Program-made: the position numbers and the translations under genes
Assembly (NCBI GenBank): GCA_965207335.1
Contig: OZ242267.1
Coordinates: 1-64,000, forward strand
Source of the DNA: G965207335 sp965207335
GTDB taxonomy: Bacteria > Pseudomonadota > Gammaproteobacteria > PS1 > Pseudothioglobaceae
Direction: 5' to 3'
DNA: 64,000 nt
In this document: positions 18,581-27,660 of the stretch, in pieces
Numbering within the stretch: position 1 is the stretch's first letter
How the letters are laid out: each line of letters starts with the position of its first letter
The notes under the pieces: generated by a model
Seen by the model: the letters and a program-made list of their open reading frames with translations, nothing else
What the model was told of the DNA's origin: nothing
The model's database searches: none

Positions 18581-19180
18581 TTAATAAGGCACTCTACTAT
18601 AAGGTATATATGTTGGAATAAAAATAGGCACATAATGTATTTGGGGTTTTATTTGCTTAAATAATAATAAAGCCATGATAGAGTTTATTTCTTGGCTATT
18701 ATTAAAATTGTTAAAACTATTTAGTTTATTTAGTAATTTTAGTTTATAAAGATTTTGTCTTTGGTAATTATTAATATTATTTATGTAGTTATTGTTTGAA
18801 TAATTTGGCTTACGGTAGTTATTATGATAATAATATTTATTAGTTTGTTGTTTCTTAGGTAGTTTTTTTGCTAGTAACTTAGTTGTAGTTTTATTATCTG
18901 GTTTGCTGTCTTTATTTACACTTAGTTTTTTTAAAGATAAAAATTGCGTATTATTAGTATTTATTTTTTCAAACTCTAAAGAAGCAAAGGCAATATTATG
19001 AATGATAAATATTACTATAAAAATTACTTTTCTGAGACCTTTGCATAAATAGGGATGATTAGCAGAGCTCTGATTTTTGCTTAATTGATGATATTCTATC
19101 AAGTTTGTCCTAGTTGTTCTAAGGCTGGTTTGATAAAAATTATCAAGTGAGTGGAAAGCGGGGTTCTGATGATTATTCAT
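18581..19180 (-). CDS. Periplasmic Asn/Tyr-rich protein with MITE-derived N-terminus
   Basis: 199 residues as read now. Residues 1-49 come from the miniature element at 19035-19197. Residues from about 50 are the original gene: a buried signal peptide (VIFIVIFIIHNIAFA) followed by a basic, Asn/Tyr-rich low-complexity region (about 100-160) and a Pro/Tyr/Ile-rich end. The ancestral start is still visible as an ATG at 19217 overlapping the end of the RND gene (MKTNIRK), but that frame now stops inside the element. The element's own ORF is in frame with the remaining gene, so an altered product may be made, though its signal peptide is no longer N-terminal. Family unknown; may be a pseudogene. 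Confidence 0.5.
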   Translation of the reverse strand: MNNHQNPAFHSLDNFYQTSLRTTRTNLIEYHQLSKNQSSANHPYLCKGLRKVIFIVIFIIHNIAFASLEFEKINTNNTQFLSLKKLSVNKDSKPDNKTTTKLLAKKLPKKQQTNKYYYHNNYRKPNYSNNNYINNINNYQRQNLYKLKLLNKLNSFNNFNNSQEINSIMALLLFKQIKPQIHYVPIFIPTYIPYSRVPY

Positions 19181-19197
19181 GTTTATGCAAAGGTCTC
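19035..19197 (-). mobile_element. MITE copy, subfamily A, 163 bp
   Basis: Ends are GAGACCTTTGCATAAA and its inverted complement, with the 5-bp direct repeat TTTCT on both sides. The interior holds an inverted repeat (TTGATAATTTTTATCAA) and an ORF open through the right end, beginning MNNHQNPAFHSLDNFYQ. No transposase. It is inserted in the first codons of the gene at 18581-19180. Confidence 0.85.
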
Positions 19198-19200
19198 TTT

Positions 19201-22200
19201 CTAATGTTTGTTTTCATCTTGAGGTTTTTCTATAAACTTTTCAATCCATTCTTTGGTTTCTTTTGGAGTTTTTGATGGTTTTATAGGTTTACTCATATTA
19301 TAAGAATCATCAATATCTTCCTCGTCTTTTATTAATCCTAAATAAATAGCTACTTTACGGCAATTATCTTCTCCTGCACTTAGTGTTCCTAGTGGGATTA
19401 CTAATAATGTTAATATTGTTGATATAAAAACTCCTGCTAATAAAGATATAGCCATTCCTTGAAATATAGGGTCAAATAAAATAACCGATGAGCCGCCTAT
19501 TAATGCAAATACAGTTATTAATATTGGTCTTGTTCTTACACTGCAAGAATTTATTATTGCATCAAAAAATGGCACTCCTCTGGCATACTCTTGTACTGTA
19601 AAATCCATTAATAAAATAGAATTACGCACAATAATACCAGCTAATGCAATCCAGCCTATCATAGAGGTTGCAGTAAATTCTGCATCTAAAAGCCAATGAG
19701 CAGGTATTATGCCTAATAAAGTAAGAGGTATAGGTACCATAATAATAGCTGGGGTTAAAAAATTACCAAACTGCCATACCACCAACATATAAATTACTAC
19801 TAAGGCAATACCAAATGCTATACCCATATCTCTAAATGTTTCATAAGTAACAGTCCATTCTCCTGCCCAATCAAAACTTATTAATTTATTAGAGCCTCCT
19901 TTTGCTAAATAGTTTCCTTGAATAATATCACCATTTTTCATTTGATAATTACTTAGTAATTTATCAACATCTCCCATAGCATAAATAGGTGCTGACAATC
20001 TACCAACTGGCTCTCCAACTACATATTCCACAGCAGATAAATCTTTATGAAAAATTAAATCATCTTGTTCTTTCAAAACAAACTCGCCTAAATCAACTAT
20101 AGGTATTAATTGTTTATTCTTAGACTCAACTGGTAATTGTTTTAAATAACTAAGTTGTGACCGTTTATATAGTGGCACTTGCATTCTTACATTTGTGGGC
20201 TCTAGGGCATTTTTTAAGCGAACAGTAGTAATATTAAAACTACTCATTGCCATATCTAATGTTTCTTTAATAGTTTGTACACTAACACCAAAACGAATGG
20301 CTTTTTCTGTATCTACTTCAAAATGCCATACTGGATATTTATCGCGCATATAATTATCGACATCTGCCATAGAATTACTGTTTTTAAACAATTGCGTTAA
20401 GTCGTTGGCAAATTTTTTGCGTATATCATCGTTTCTACCATAAACCTCAGCAACTACTGGTCTTAATACTGGTGGTCCTGGTGGCATTTCTACAATAGCA
20501 ATATTGGCATTATTATCGCTAGCTATATTTTTAATTAACTCTCTTGCGGCTATGGCTATTTCATGGCTGGTTCTATCCCTTTCACTTTTATCTAATAATT
20601 GTACTGATATTTCGCCATTAGCAGATTCTTTGCGTAAATAATAATGTCTAATTAATCCATTAAAATTAAATGGTTGTGAAGTTCCTGCATAGGTTTGCAT
20701 ACTGGTAATTTCAGGAATATCTTTTAATGTTTCTGCTATTTTATTTGCTACACTAGCAGTATTTACCAGTGATGTACCATCGGGCATGTCTAAGATGATA
20801 GAAAATAGATTTTTGTTATCAAGAGGTAGCATTTTTACCACAACGGAGGTATTATAAAACATATATATTGCAACAAAAAAAGCTAGTACTAAGGATGCTA
20901 AAAATATCATTCCAAACCTAGTATTATTAAATAATTTGCCAACAGCAAATTGATAAAATGTATGGAGATATTTATTTATTTTGGTTTCAGCATTCTCCAT
21001 TTTTTTTAATGTTTCTATAGGTGGTGCTAACTTCATTACAAAATAAGGTGTAAAGGCAAATGCCGCAAACAAAGAAAACAACATTGCAATCGATCCCAGA
21101 ATTGGAATAGGCTCCATATAAGGACCCATCATACCGCGAACAGCAGCCATAGGCATAAGTGCGGCAATAACAGTAAAGGTGGCTAATATAGTAGGATTAC
21201 CCACCTCTCGCACTGCATCTATTGCTGTTTTTATGCTAATTTTATTTTCAATCATCCACCTACGATAAATATTTTCAACTACTACAATAGCATCATCTAC
21301 TAAAATACCAATAGAAAATATTAAAGCAAATAAACTAACTCTATCAATAGTAAAACCCATTAGCCAAGCACTAAATATTGTCATTAACAATACCACAGGT
21401 ATAACCAAAGTTACCACAATAGCTGGACGCCAGCCTAGTGTTAGCCATATTAGTAATGCTACTGCAGTTGTTGCTATAAATAGTTTAAAGATTAATTCAT
21501 CTACTTTATTTTTTGCTGATTCACCATAGTTTCTAATAATATCAATATTAACATCACTGGGTATTAAAAAGGTTTTTAACTGTGCTATTTTTTCTACAAT
21601 ATCATTTGCTACTTTAATGCCATTTGAACCGTATTTTTTAGCTACTGCTACAACAACAGCTGGTGCTCCTCCTGATATAACTTTACTATCTTCTTTATAA
21701 GCATTTCCTGTATAAAAATTCACCATTTGCTCCACTTCCTCAGGTGCATAATACACATTAGCAATATCACGAATATATATACTTCTGTTACCTACTACTT
21801 TTACTATTAGGTTTTCAATATCTGATGATTTTTTAAAAAAATCCCCTGAGTAAATCTCCATTTTATAGTCATCAATATCAATAAACCCCGTTTGTGATTT
21901 AACATTAGATGAGCGAATTGTATCAGCAACTTCTTGTAGTGAAACATTGTAACTAAACAACTTAGAAGGATTAATATCAATGTGAAAAATCTCTTTACGC
22001 CCACCAACTACAAAACCATTATTAGTATTTTTTACATGTTCTAATTGCTGCAATACTTCTAAACCTAAAGAACGCAATTGTCCATCATCAACGGTATTTG
22101 ACCATAAGGCTATATTAACTATAGGAACATCATCTATTTCTTTTGGCTTTATTATTGGTTGTTTAATACCAGGGGGTATATGGTCTAAATTAGATAAAAT

Positions 22201-22575
22201 TTTATCTCTAACTCTAATGATGGCATCGCTCATTTTCTCGCCAACATTAAATTCAACAGTAATAATAGCCTTGCCTTTATCACTAACAGAATAAACATGT
22301 TTTACCCCTAGCAAATTAGACATTCTTCTTTCTAGTGGTCTTACTACAATATCAGATACTTCCTTAGAACTAGCACCAGGATATTTAACAAAAATATCTA
22401 TAAGAGGCACGGATATTTGCGGGTCTTCTTGTCTAGGGGTGGATACTAAACCTAGTATTCCAGCGGCAAGCATAAAAATAAACAACATTGATGATAACGG
22501 GGATACTATAAAACTTTTTGTTAAGTTTCCAGCTAATCCTAGTTTTTTGTTAATGTGATTATTTTCTTGTGACAT
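19201..22575 (-). CDS. RND efflux pump inner-membrane subunit (AcrB/MexB-like)
   Basis: 1124 residues, the usual size of RND transporters. A first helix (about 28-46) is followed by the porter-domain opening TPRQEDPQISVPLIDIFVKYPGASSKEV. Two sets of membrane helices follow (about 360-530 and 900-1050), with the helix-4 region SIGILVDDAIVVVEN containing the proton-relay aspartates and WIALAGIIVRNSILLMDF in the second half. The cytoplasmic tail is charged. It exports drugs, detergents or metabolites from periplasm to outside with an adaptor and outer-membrane channel. Adaptor gene lies upstream at 22766-23893; no outer-membrane channel is in the window. A 107-bp MITE lies between adaptor and pump. 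Confidence 0.92.
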   Translation of the reverse strand: MSQENNHINKKLGLAGNLTKSFIVSPLSSMLFIFMLAAGILGLVSTPRQEDPQISVPLIDIFVKYPGASSKEVSDIVVRPLERRMSNLLGVKHVYSVSDKGKAIITVEFNVGEKMSDAIIRVRDKILSNLDHIPPGIKQPIIKPKEIDDVPIVNIALWSNTVDDGQLRSLGLEVLQQLEHVKNTNNGFVVGGRKEIFHIDINPSKLFSYNVSLQEVADTIRSSNVKSQTGFIDIDDYKMEIYSGDFFKKSSDIENLIVKVVGNRSIYIRDIANVYYAPEEVEQMVNFYTGNAYKEDSKVISGGAPAVVVAVAKKYGSNGIKVANDIVEKIAQLKTFLIPSDVNIDIIRNYGESAKNKVDELIFKLFIATTAVALLIWLTLGWRPAIVVTLVIPVVLLMTIFSAWLMGFTIDRVSLFALIFSIGILVDDAIVVVENIYRRWMIENKISIKTAIDAVREVGNPTILATFTVIAALMPMAAVRGMMGPYMEPIPILGSIAMLFSLFAAFAFTPYFVMKLAPPIETLKKMENAETKINKYLHTFYQFAVGKLFNNTRFGMIFLASLVLAFFVAIYMFYNTSVVVKMLPLDNKNLFSIILDMPDGTSLVNTASVANKIAETLKDIPEITSMQTYAGTSQPFNFNGLIRHYYLRKESANGEISVQLLDKSERDRTSHEIAIAARELIKNIASDNNANIAIVEMPPGPPVLRPVVAEVYGRNDDIRKKFANDLTQLFKNSNSMADVDNYMRDKYPVWHFEVDTEKAIRFGVSVQTIKETLDMAMSSFNITTVRLKNALEPTNVRMQVPLYKRSQLSYLKQLPVESKNKQLIPIVDLGEFVLKEQDDLIFHKDLSAVEYVVGEPVGRLSAPIYAMGDVDKLLSNYQMKNGDIIQGNYLAKGGSNKLISFDWAGEWTVTYETFRDMGIAFGIALVVIYMLVVWQFGNFLTPAIIMVPIPLTLLGIIPAHWLLDAEFTATSMIGWIALAGIIVRNSILLMDFTVQEYARGVPFFDAIINSCSVRTRPILITVFALIGGSSVILFDPIFQGMAISLLAGVFISTILTLLVIPLGTLSAGEDNCRKVAIYLGLIKDEEDIDDSYNMSKPIKPSKTPKETKEWIEKFIEKPQDENKH

Positions 22576-22631
22576 TTTAATTAGTTTTTAAAAATACCTT
22601 AAAATTATAATTGTTGAATGATTAAAAAAAT

Positions 22632-22738
22632 GATACCTTTGCATAAATAGGGGTGATTAACAGAATTCTGATTTTTGCTTAATGTAAGTGAGTGGAAAGA
22701 GGGGTTCTGATGATTATTCATATTTATGCAAAGGTCTC
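22632..22738 (-). mobile_element. MITE copy, subfamily A, internally deleted (107 bp)
   Basis: The left terminus is degenerate (GATACC) and the right is intact (GGTCTC). The central 57 bp of the full element, including the TTGATAA hairpin, is missing. It sits in the 190-base gap between the adaptor and RND genes, so the operon transcript must cross it. Confidence 0.75.
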
Positions 22739-22765
22739 AATATATAAAAACTATTAAAAATTAGC

Positions 22766-23893
22766 CTAAATTGACATACCAGAAACCATTAATGCCCCAG
22801 GATTAGCTATTACTTTATCGTGTTGTTTTAATCCAGATAGAATACTAATCTTATCATTAGCAACTTTATCGCCAATACGAACAAACCTAAGCTCTGTTTT
22901 ATTTTCTCTATTGATAATAAAAACACTAGGAATGCTACTACGCCAAACCAAAGCTGCCTCGGGTATTAATACAGTTTTTCTAGTGTCAAATATGTCAAAT
23001 AATTCTATTTCTGCATAAGAACCTGATATTACTGGAATATTGTTAGGCAATGAAAACTTAACCTTAATAGTATGTGTTTTGTTATCAGCCACAGGATATA
23101 TTTGTTTTAAAGTAGAATGCACTATGTAATTAGAAACATCAATTTTAATACGGTATTTAGAGCCTTTTTTTATACTATAAAGCATCCTTGAAGGAACAAA
23201 AGTTTCTACTTCTAAATCTTTTATATTTGAGAATAATAATAAAACCTGTCCTTGCTGAACAACATCACCCTCATTAACTAATTTTTTTACGACTACACCA
23301 TCAAATGGAGCAATAATCAAGGTGTCTTTTAATTTTTCATTTATTTCTTTTAATTTATAATTAGCTTGTTTAAGTTTGCTATTTGCTTGTATGAATTGAG
23401 CATATGAATTTCTTCTAATGGCATATTTTTCAAAGTCAGGGTTGCCAGACCCAAACGCTGAACGCATAGGGTCGGTAAACATTCCAAACATACCAGGCAT
23501 GCCACCTAATAGATTATTGCCCTCAGACCTTGGTGCTATTATAGACTTTGAGTATTGCACATTAGCATTTCTTAACACTTCTTGGGCGGATGCTATTTGT
23601 GCTTGGGCAGAGTTTTTTTGTGCAGTTATTGATTCTCTTTCTAGTGTTGCTATTTGTGTGCCTTTTTTAAAAAAATCTCCTGACTTAGCTGTGATTTGTA
23701 TAACATCTCCTGATGATTGTGCCCTAAGTTTAACTTCCACAGATGGTACAACAAAACCTCCTAACAACATTCTTTTATTGATAGTTATATATTCTACCTC
23801 AACTATATTAAAGTTATTGTTGTTAGCACTGTATGCACTAACAAAGGCAAATATAAATATAAAAAAGTTTATTTTTAATAATATTTTTTTCAT
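22766..23893 (-). CDS. RND efflux periplasmic adaptor (membrane fusion protein)
   Basis: 375 residues with an N-terminal signal sequence (about 1-22). The biotinyl-lipoyl half-motifs flank an alpha-helical hairpin (about 85-190): VVPSVEVKLRAQSSGDVIQI (about 49-68) and IIAPFDGVVVKKLVNEGDVV (about 192-211). The beta-barrel and membrane-proximal domains follow to the end. An unusual Gly/Met/Phe-rich insert (NLLGGMPGMFGMFTDP) lies inside the hairpin. It bridges the RND pump (downstream gene) to an outer-membrane channel. First gene of the operon. Confidence 0.9.
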   Translation of the reverse strand: MKKILLKINFFIFIFAFVSAYSANNNNFNIVEVEYITINKRMLLGGFVVPSVEVKLRAQSSGDVIQITAKSGDFFKKGTQIATLERESITAQKNSAQAQIASAQEVLRNANVQYSKSIIAPRSEGNNLLGGMPGMFGMFTDPMRSAFGSGNPDFEKYAIRRNSYAQFIQANSKLKQANYKLKEINEKLKDTLIIAPFDGVVVKKLVNEGDVVQQGQVLLLFSNIKDLEVETFVPSRMLYSIKKGSKYRIKIDVSNYIVHSTLKQIYPVADNKTHTIKVKFSLPNNIPVISGSYAEIELFDIFDTRKTVLIPEAALVWRSSIPSVFIINRENKTELRFVRIGDKVANDKISILSGLKQHDKVIANPGALMVSGMSI

Positions 23894-23913
23894 GTATTTA
23901 ATTAATTATCAAT

Positions 23914-23955
23914 CAAAATTTACTACAACATCTTCAAAATTTACCACAACATCTT
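23914..23955. repeat. Tandem duplicate of 21 bp upstream of the adaptor gene
   Basis: Two adjacent 21-bp copies (each reads CAAAATTTACYACAACATCT plus a final T) with one mismatch lie 20-62 bases upstream of the adaptor start. The location suits a duplicated operator for a repressor of the efflux operon, but no regulator gene is adjacent, so this is inference. Confidence 0.45.
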
Positions 23956-24130
23956 ATTGCATATAGGCATTTATATACATAGCCTTGCTTTTTAGCCATG
24001 TTTTTTTGCTTTTTTTACACTTTTTTGCATAAATAAATAATCCTTATGCACAGTTATGTTTTATATTAAAGAGTATGTTTAGCCATTATTTTAAGTATAT
24101 TATACATAAGTTTAGCGTAAAATAATAGCA

Positions 24131-25117
24131 ATGAAAATAGCATTTACTCCAGGAGAACCATCTGGAATTGGGTTAGACTTAGCAATTATTAACTCCCAAA
24201 AACCCATAAAACATTCTCAAACACAATTAATAACAATTACTGACCCTGATTTATTATTATCACGGGCAAAACTACTAAATTTAAAAATAAATATTAAAGA
24301 AAATACTAATTGCAAAAATATAGGTGATATATTAGTTTATCCAATTAAAGCAAAAAATAAAGTACAAGCAGGAGTTTTAAATGTTAAAAATGCTAATTTT
24401 GTTCTAAAAACACTAGATATAGCAGTGGAATTTTGTAAGCAAGGTGTATGTAAAGTTATGCTAACAGGACCAATTCACAAGGGCATTATTAACGAGGCAG
24501 GAATAAAATTTAGCGGTCATACCGAATACTTAGCAAAAAAAACTAATAGCAAAACTACTATGATGCTAGCTAATGATAAGTTAAAAGTAGCATTAGTAAC
24601 AACTCATATTCCATTAAAAGAGGTAGTAAATAATATAACAAAGGATAACTTAAGAACCACTATTAATAATGTTTATAATAGCTTAATAACGCAATTTGCA
24701 ATACCTAATCCAAAAATAATAGTTTGTGGACTAAACCCTCATGCTGGCGAGAATGGTTATTTAGGTAATGAAGAAATTAATATAATTAATCCTGTTATTT
24801 TAGAGATGCAAAAATTAGGCATTAATATAACAGGTGCAATTCCAGCAGATAGTGCATTTATAAAAGATAAACTACAAAAAAATGATGCTATTATTACTAT
24901 GTATCACGACCAAGGGTTACCTGTACTAAAAGCCTTAGGATTTCAAAAGTCAGTAAATATTACCTTAGGACTACCTTTTGTTAGAACCTCAGTAGATCAT
25001 GGCAGTGCATTAAATTTAGCAGGAACTGGTAAAATTAGCCTAGGAAGTTTTAATACTGCACTTGATTATAGCAATAATATTATTAATAATATGAGACCTT
25101 TGCACAAACATGAATAA
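24131..25117 (+). CDS. pdxA: 4-hydroxythreonine-4-phosphate dehydrogenase
   Basis: 328 residues, NAD- and divalent-metal-dependent step of the DXP-dependent pyridoxal phosphate pathway. The N-terminus TPGEPSGIGLDL, metal-binding His160 (THIPL), His204 (NPHAGE) and His259 (YHDQGLP), and SVDHGSALNLAGTG are all visible. The last eight residues (MRPLHKHE) and the stop codon are encoded by a MITE inserted at 25093, so the native C-terminus has been replaced after SNNIINN. The catalytic region is intact and the length is normal, so activity is probably kept. First gene of the conserved pdxA-rsmA-apaG-apaH order; surA is not seen upstream. Confidence 0.94.
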   Translation: MKIAFTPGEPSGIGLDLAIINSQKPIKHSQTQLITITDPDLLLSRAKLLNLKINIKENTNCKNIGDILVYPIKAKNKVQAGVLNVKNANFVLKTLDIAVEFCKQGVCKVMLTGPIHKGIINEAGIKFSGHTEYLAKKTNSKTTMMLANDKLKVALVTTHIPLKEVVNNITKDNLRTTINNVYNSLITQFAIPNPKIIVCGLNPHAGENGYLGNEEINIINPVILEMQKLGINITGAIPADSAFIKDKLQKNDAIITMYHDQGLPVLKALGFQKSVNITLGLPFVRTSVDHGSALNLAGTGKISLGSFNTALDYSNNIINNMRPLHKHE

Positions 25118-25256
25118 TCATCAGAACCCCGCTTTTTACTCACTTGATAATTTTTATCAAACCAGCCTTAGAACAACTAGGGCAGACTTAATAGAATATC
25201 ATCAATTAAGTAAAAATCAGAGCTCTGCTAATCATCCCTATTTATGCAAAGGTCTC
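25093..25256 (+). mobile_element. MITE copy, subfamily A, 164 bp
   Basis: Intact termini (GAGACCTTTGCACAAA and TTTATGCAAAGGTCTC) flanked by a perfect 5-bp repeat AATAT. It carries the conserved open frame starting MNNHQNPAFYSLDNFYQ. Inserted across the 3' end of pdxA and just upstream of rsmA, 10 bases before its start codon. Confidence 0.87.
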
Positions 25257-25266
25257 AATATACAAA

Positions 25267-26106
25267 ATGCTTAATGAAAATATAGCAAAACAACATGATA
25301 TTGTAAAAAAACATGATATTATAAAAAAACATGATATTATAAAAAAACATAGAGCAAAAAAGAGGTTTGGGCAAAATTTTTTAATAGATAAAAATATTAT
25401 TGCCAAAATTATCAATCATATCAGCCCTCAAAAAGATGATAACATGTTAGAAATAGGTGCTGGATTTGGAGCTATTACCATGCCATTGCTTGATAAATTA
25501 AATAAACTCCACATTATTGAAATAGATAGAGATATTATTAGTTATTGGCAACAACAAGAAATAAATAAGTTAATTATTCACCAAGGTGACATTTTGCAAT
25601 TTAATTTTAATAATTTAGCTACTGATTTGCGTATAGTTGGTAATTTACCCTATAATATATCATCGCCTATTTTATTAAAAATGATAACTTGTCATAGTTT
25701 AATAAAAGACATGTATTTTATGCTTCAAAAAGAGGTAATTAATAGGATTGTTGCGAATTGTGGTAATAAAATTTACGGTAGATTATCGGTAATATTGCAG
25801 TATTATTTTAATATTGAATATTTATTTAGTGTACCAAATACTGCTTTCTCACCCAAGCCTAAAATAACATCAGCAATAATAAAACTAAGTCCAAAAACTC
25901 AAAACAAGACTGTTGATAATAATATTTTTCACAATATTGTTCGTATTAGTTTTGCAATGCGTAGAAAAACTCTCAAAAATTGTTTAAAATCACATTTAAG
26001 TCAAAATGAAACAAGTATTAATTTAAGCCAAAGGGCAGAAATGTTAAGCGTTGATGATTTTATTAACTTAACCAAAGATTATATCAAAACAAAAAATGAA
26101 AAATAA
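25267..26106 (+). CDS. rsmA: 16S rRNA (adenine1518/1519-N6)-dimethyltransferase
   Basis: 279 residues, SAM-dependent dimethylation of two adenines in helix 45 during 30S assembly. The family start RAKKRFGQNFLID (29-41), SAM-binding LEIGAGFGAIT (61-71), catalytic NLPYNISSP and the C-terminal basic helical domain are visible. The N-terminus is extended by a tandem (K)KHDII repeat (about 9-28) that is not part of the family. The ATG lies 10 bases after a MITE. Overlaps apaG by 11 bases. Confidence 0.94.
   Translation: MLNENIAKQHDIVKKHDIIKKHDIIKKHRAKKRFGQNFLIDKNIIAKIINHISPQKDDNMLEIGAGFGAITMPLLDKLNKLHIIEIDRDIISYWQQQEINKLIIHQGDILQFNFNNLATDLRIVGNLPYNISSPILLKMITCHSLIKDMYFMLQKEVINRIVANCGNKIYGRLSVILQYYFNIEYLFSVPNTAFSPKPKITSAIIKLSPKTQNKTVDNNIFHNIVRISFAMRRKTLKNCLKSHLSQNETSINLSQRAEMLSVDDFINLTKDYIKTKNEK
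25294..25347 (+). repeat. Three tandem 18-bp units in the 5' coding end of rsmA
   Basis: CATGATATTATAAAAAAA is repeated three times (first copy with one change) and encodes HDIVKK-HDIIKK-HDIIKK. A further partial CAT follows. In-frame expansion keeps the ORF open. Such a repeat is prone to slippage and copy-number change between strains. Confidence 0.85.
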
Positions 26107-26467
26107 TATTCAAGTAGATGTTAAAGTCAAATATTTAGCCAAAGAGTCAAATACTAAAATGCAGTATTTTGTATTTTCTTATACTATAACCATAACCAAT
26201 AAAGGCGAAGTAAGTGCTAGATTACTTGATAGACATTGGGTTATAACCGATGATACTAATAAAGTAGAGGAAGTTATGGGCGAGGGTGTAGTAGGCGAAC
26301 AGCCTTATTTAGAATCAAACAATAGTTATACTTATACTTCTGGAGTTGTGCTTGGTACTCCAACAGGAACAATGAAAGGCACTTACGGAATGTTGTCAGA
26401 TGATGGCGATACTTTTTTGGCTATAATTCCAGAATTTGCTTTAATTGGTCCTGTTACCATACACTAG
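26096..26467 (+). CDS. apaG: ApaG protein
   Basis: 123 residues, single fibronectin-III-like ApaG domain (E. coli 125). Signatures include YTITITNKGEVSARLLDRHWVITD (about 30-53) and EGVVGEQPYLESNNSYTYTSG (about 61-81). Function is not settled; it is consistently genetically linked to rsmA and apaH. The start overlaps the rsmA stop by 11 bases, indicating translational coupling. Confidence 0.93.
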   Translation: MKNNIQVDVKVKYLAKESNTKMQYFVFSYTITITNKGEVSARLLDRHWVITDDTNKVEEVMGEGVVGEQPYLESNNSYTYTSGVVLGTPTGTMKGTYGMLSDDGDTFLAIIPEFALIGPVTIH

Positions 26468-26485
26468 TAATAACAGCTAAAATAA

Positions 26486-27283
26486 ATGAATTATGCAATT
26501 GGTGATGTGCAAGGCAATTTAGATGCTTTATTATTATTATTAAAAAAAATACAATTTAAGCAAGATAGAGATAAATTATTTTTTCTAGGTGATGTAGTAA
26601 ATCGTGGTAAGCAGTCATTAGCTAGCTTAAATTTTTTATATAGTATAAAAGATAATATCAAAATAACTCTAGGCAACCATGATTTACAATTATTAGTTTG
26701 TGCTTATAATGATAAAAAACTCCACATAAAAGATACTATAACGGATATTTTAAATAGTAATGAAAAAAATAAATTGGTTAATTTTTTAATAAAGCAGGCA
26801 ATTATTATCCAGCAAGATAATAATATTTTAGTCCATGCTGGTATTGCCCCTCAATGGCATATAAAAGAGGCTTTATGTTATGCAAAAGAAATAGCAGTGC
26901 AATTACAAGGCGATAATATAGCTGATTTTTTAAGCAATATTTATGGCAATAAACCAGATTATTGGAGCGATAAATTAACAGGTTATAGTAGATGGCGTTA
27001 TATTGTAAATAGTACTATGCGCATGCGATTTTGTAATGCAAATGGGGTATTAGAATTTTTACATAAAGGCGACCAAAAAACTCAACCAAAAGATTATAAA
27101 GCTTGGTTTTTACACAAAAATAATTACCAAAATTATAATATAATATTCGGACATTGGTCTAGTCTTAACAATAAGCATTATAAACCAAATAATATTTACC
27201 CACTTGATACAGGGTGTATTTGGGGTGGTAGATTAAGTGCAATTAATTTAGCAAGCAAAGAGATATTTAGTATTAGTTGTTAA
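26486..27283 (+). CDS. apaH: Bis(5'-nucleosyl)-tetraphosphatase, symmetrical
   Basis: 265 residues, metallophosphoesterase cleaving Ap4A to two ADP and contributing to RNA decapping. Motifs: GDVQGNLDAL (6-15; Gln for His at the second ligand position, a known variant), LGDVVNRGKQS, GNHDLQLL, VHAGIAPQW and a late GHWSS. Follows apaG by 18 bases in the same operon. Confidence 0.94.
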   Translation: MNYAIGDVQGNLDALLLLLKKIQFKQDRDKLFFLGDVVNRGKQSLASLNFLYSIKDNIKITLGNHDLQLLVCAYNDKKLHIKDTITDILNSNEKNKLVNFLIKQAIIIQQDNNILVHAGIAPQWHIKEALCYAKEIAVQLQGDNIADFLSNIYGNKPDYWSDKLTGYSRWRYIVNSTMRMRFCNANGVLEFLHKGDQKTQPKDYKAWFLHKNNYQNYNIIFGHWSSLNNKHYKPNNIYPLDTGCIWGGRLSAINLASKEIFSISC

Positions 27284-27300
27284 TTTAAATTTTTATAAAA

Positions 27301-27660
27301 ATGAATAAAAAAAATATTAAACCAGCAGTCAACAAAGATTCTTATCAAAATATGTTGGCAAAAATACAATCATTCCATAATAAACACGATTTTAAAAATA
27401 ATGGTGGTGAGGATTTACATTATCGTATTGCATTAATGGCAGAAGAATTAGGTGAAATATCAGCTTGCGTGACTAAGGGTAAATCTCTTAATGATTTAGC
27501 AGAAGAGGCAGCTGATTTATTGATTTTATTAATGGGTACAGCAATTAGTGCTGATTTTGATTTGAATCAAGCTTTTTGGCAAAAAATGGATAAATTAATG
27601 CAAAGAAAATCTAAAATTATTAATGGCAAAATTAGAGTATCTGAGTTTAAAAACACTTAG
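27301..27660 (+). CDS. MazG-like nucleotide pyrophosphohydrolase
   Basis: 119 residues. All-alpha NTP pyrophosphohydrolase motif MAEELGEISACV (46-57) with a second acidic set EEAADLLILLM (68-78), the metal-binding Glu/Asp pattern of the MazG/dUTPase-like superfamily. Probably cleans non-canonical or excess nucleotides; substrate not determined. Follows apaH by 17 bases, so likely co-transcribed. Its 3' end overlaps the convergent pncC by 14 bases. Confidence 0.78.
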   Translation: MNKKNIKPAVNKDSYQNMLAKIQSFHNKHDFKNNGGEDLHYRIALMAEELGEISACVTKGKSLNDLAEEAADLLILLMGTAISADFDLNQAFWQKMDKLMQRKSKIINGKIRVSEFKNT

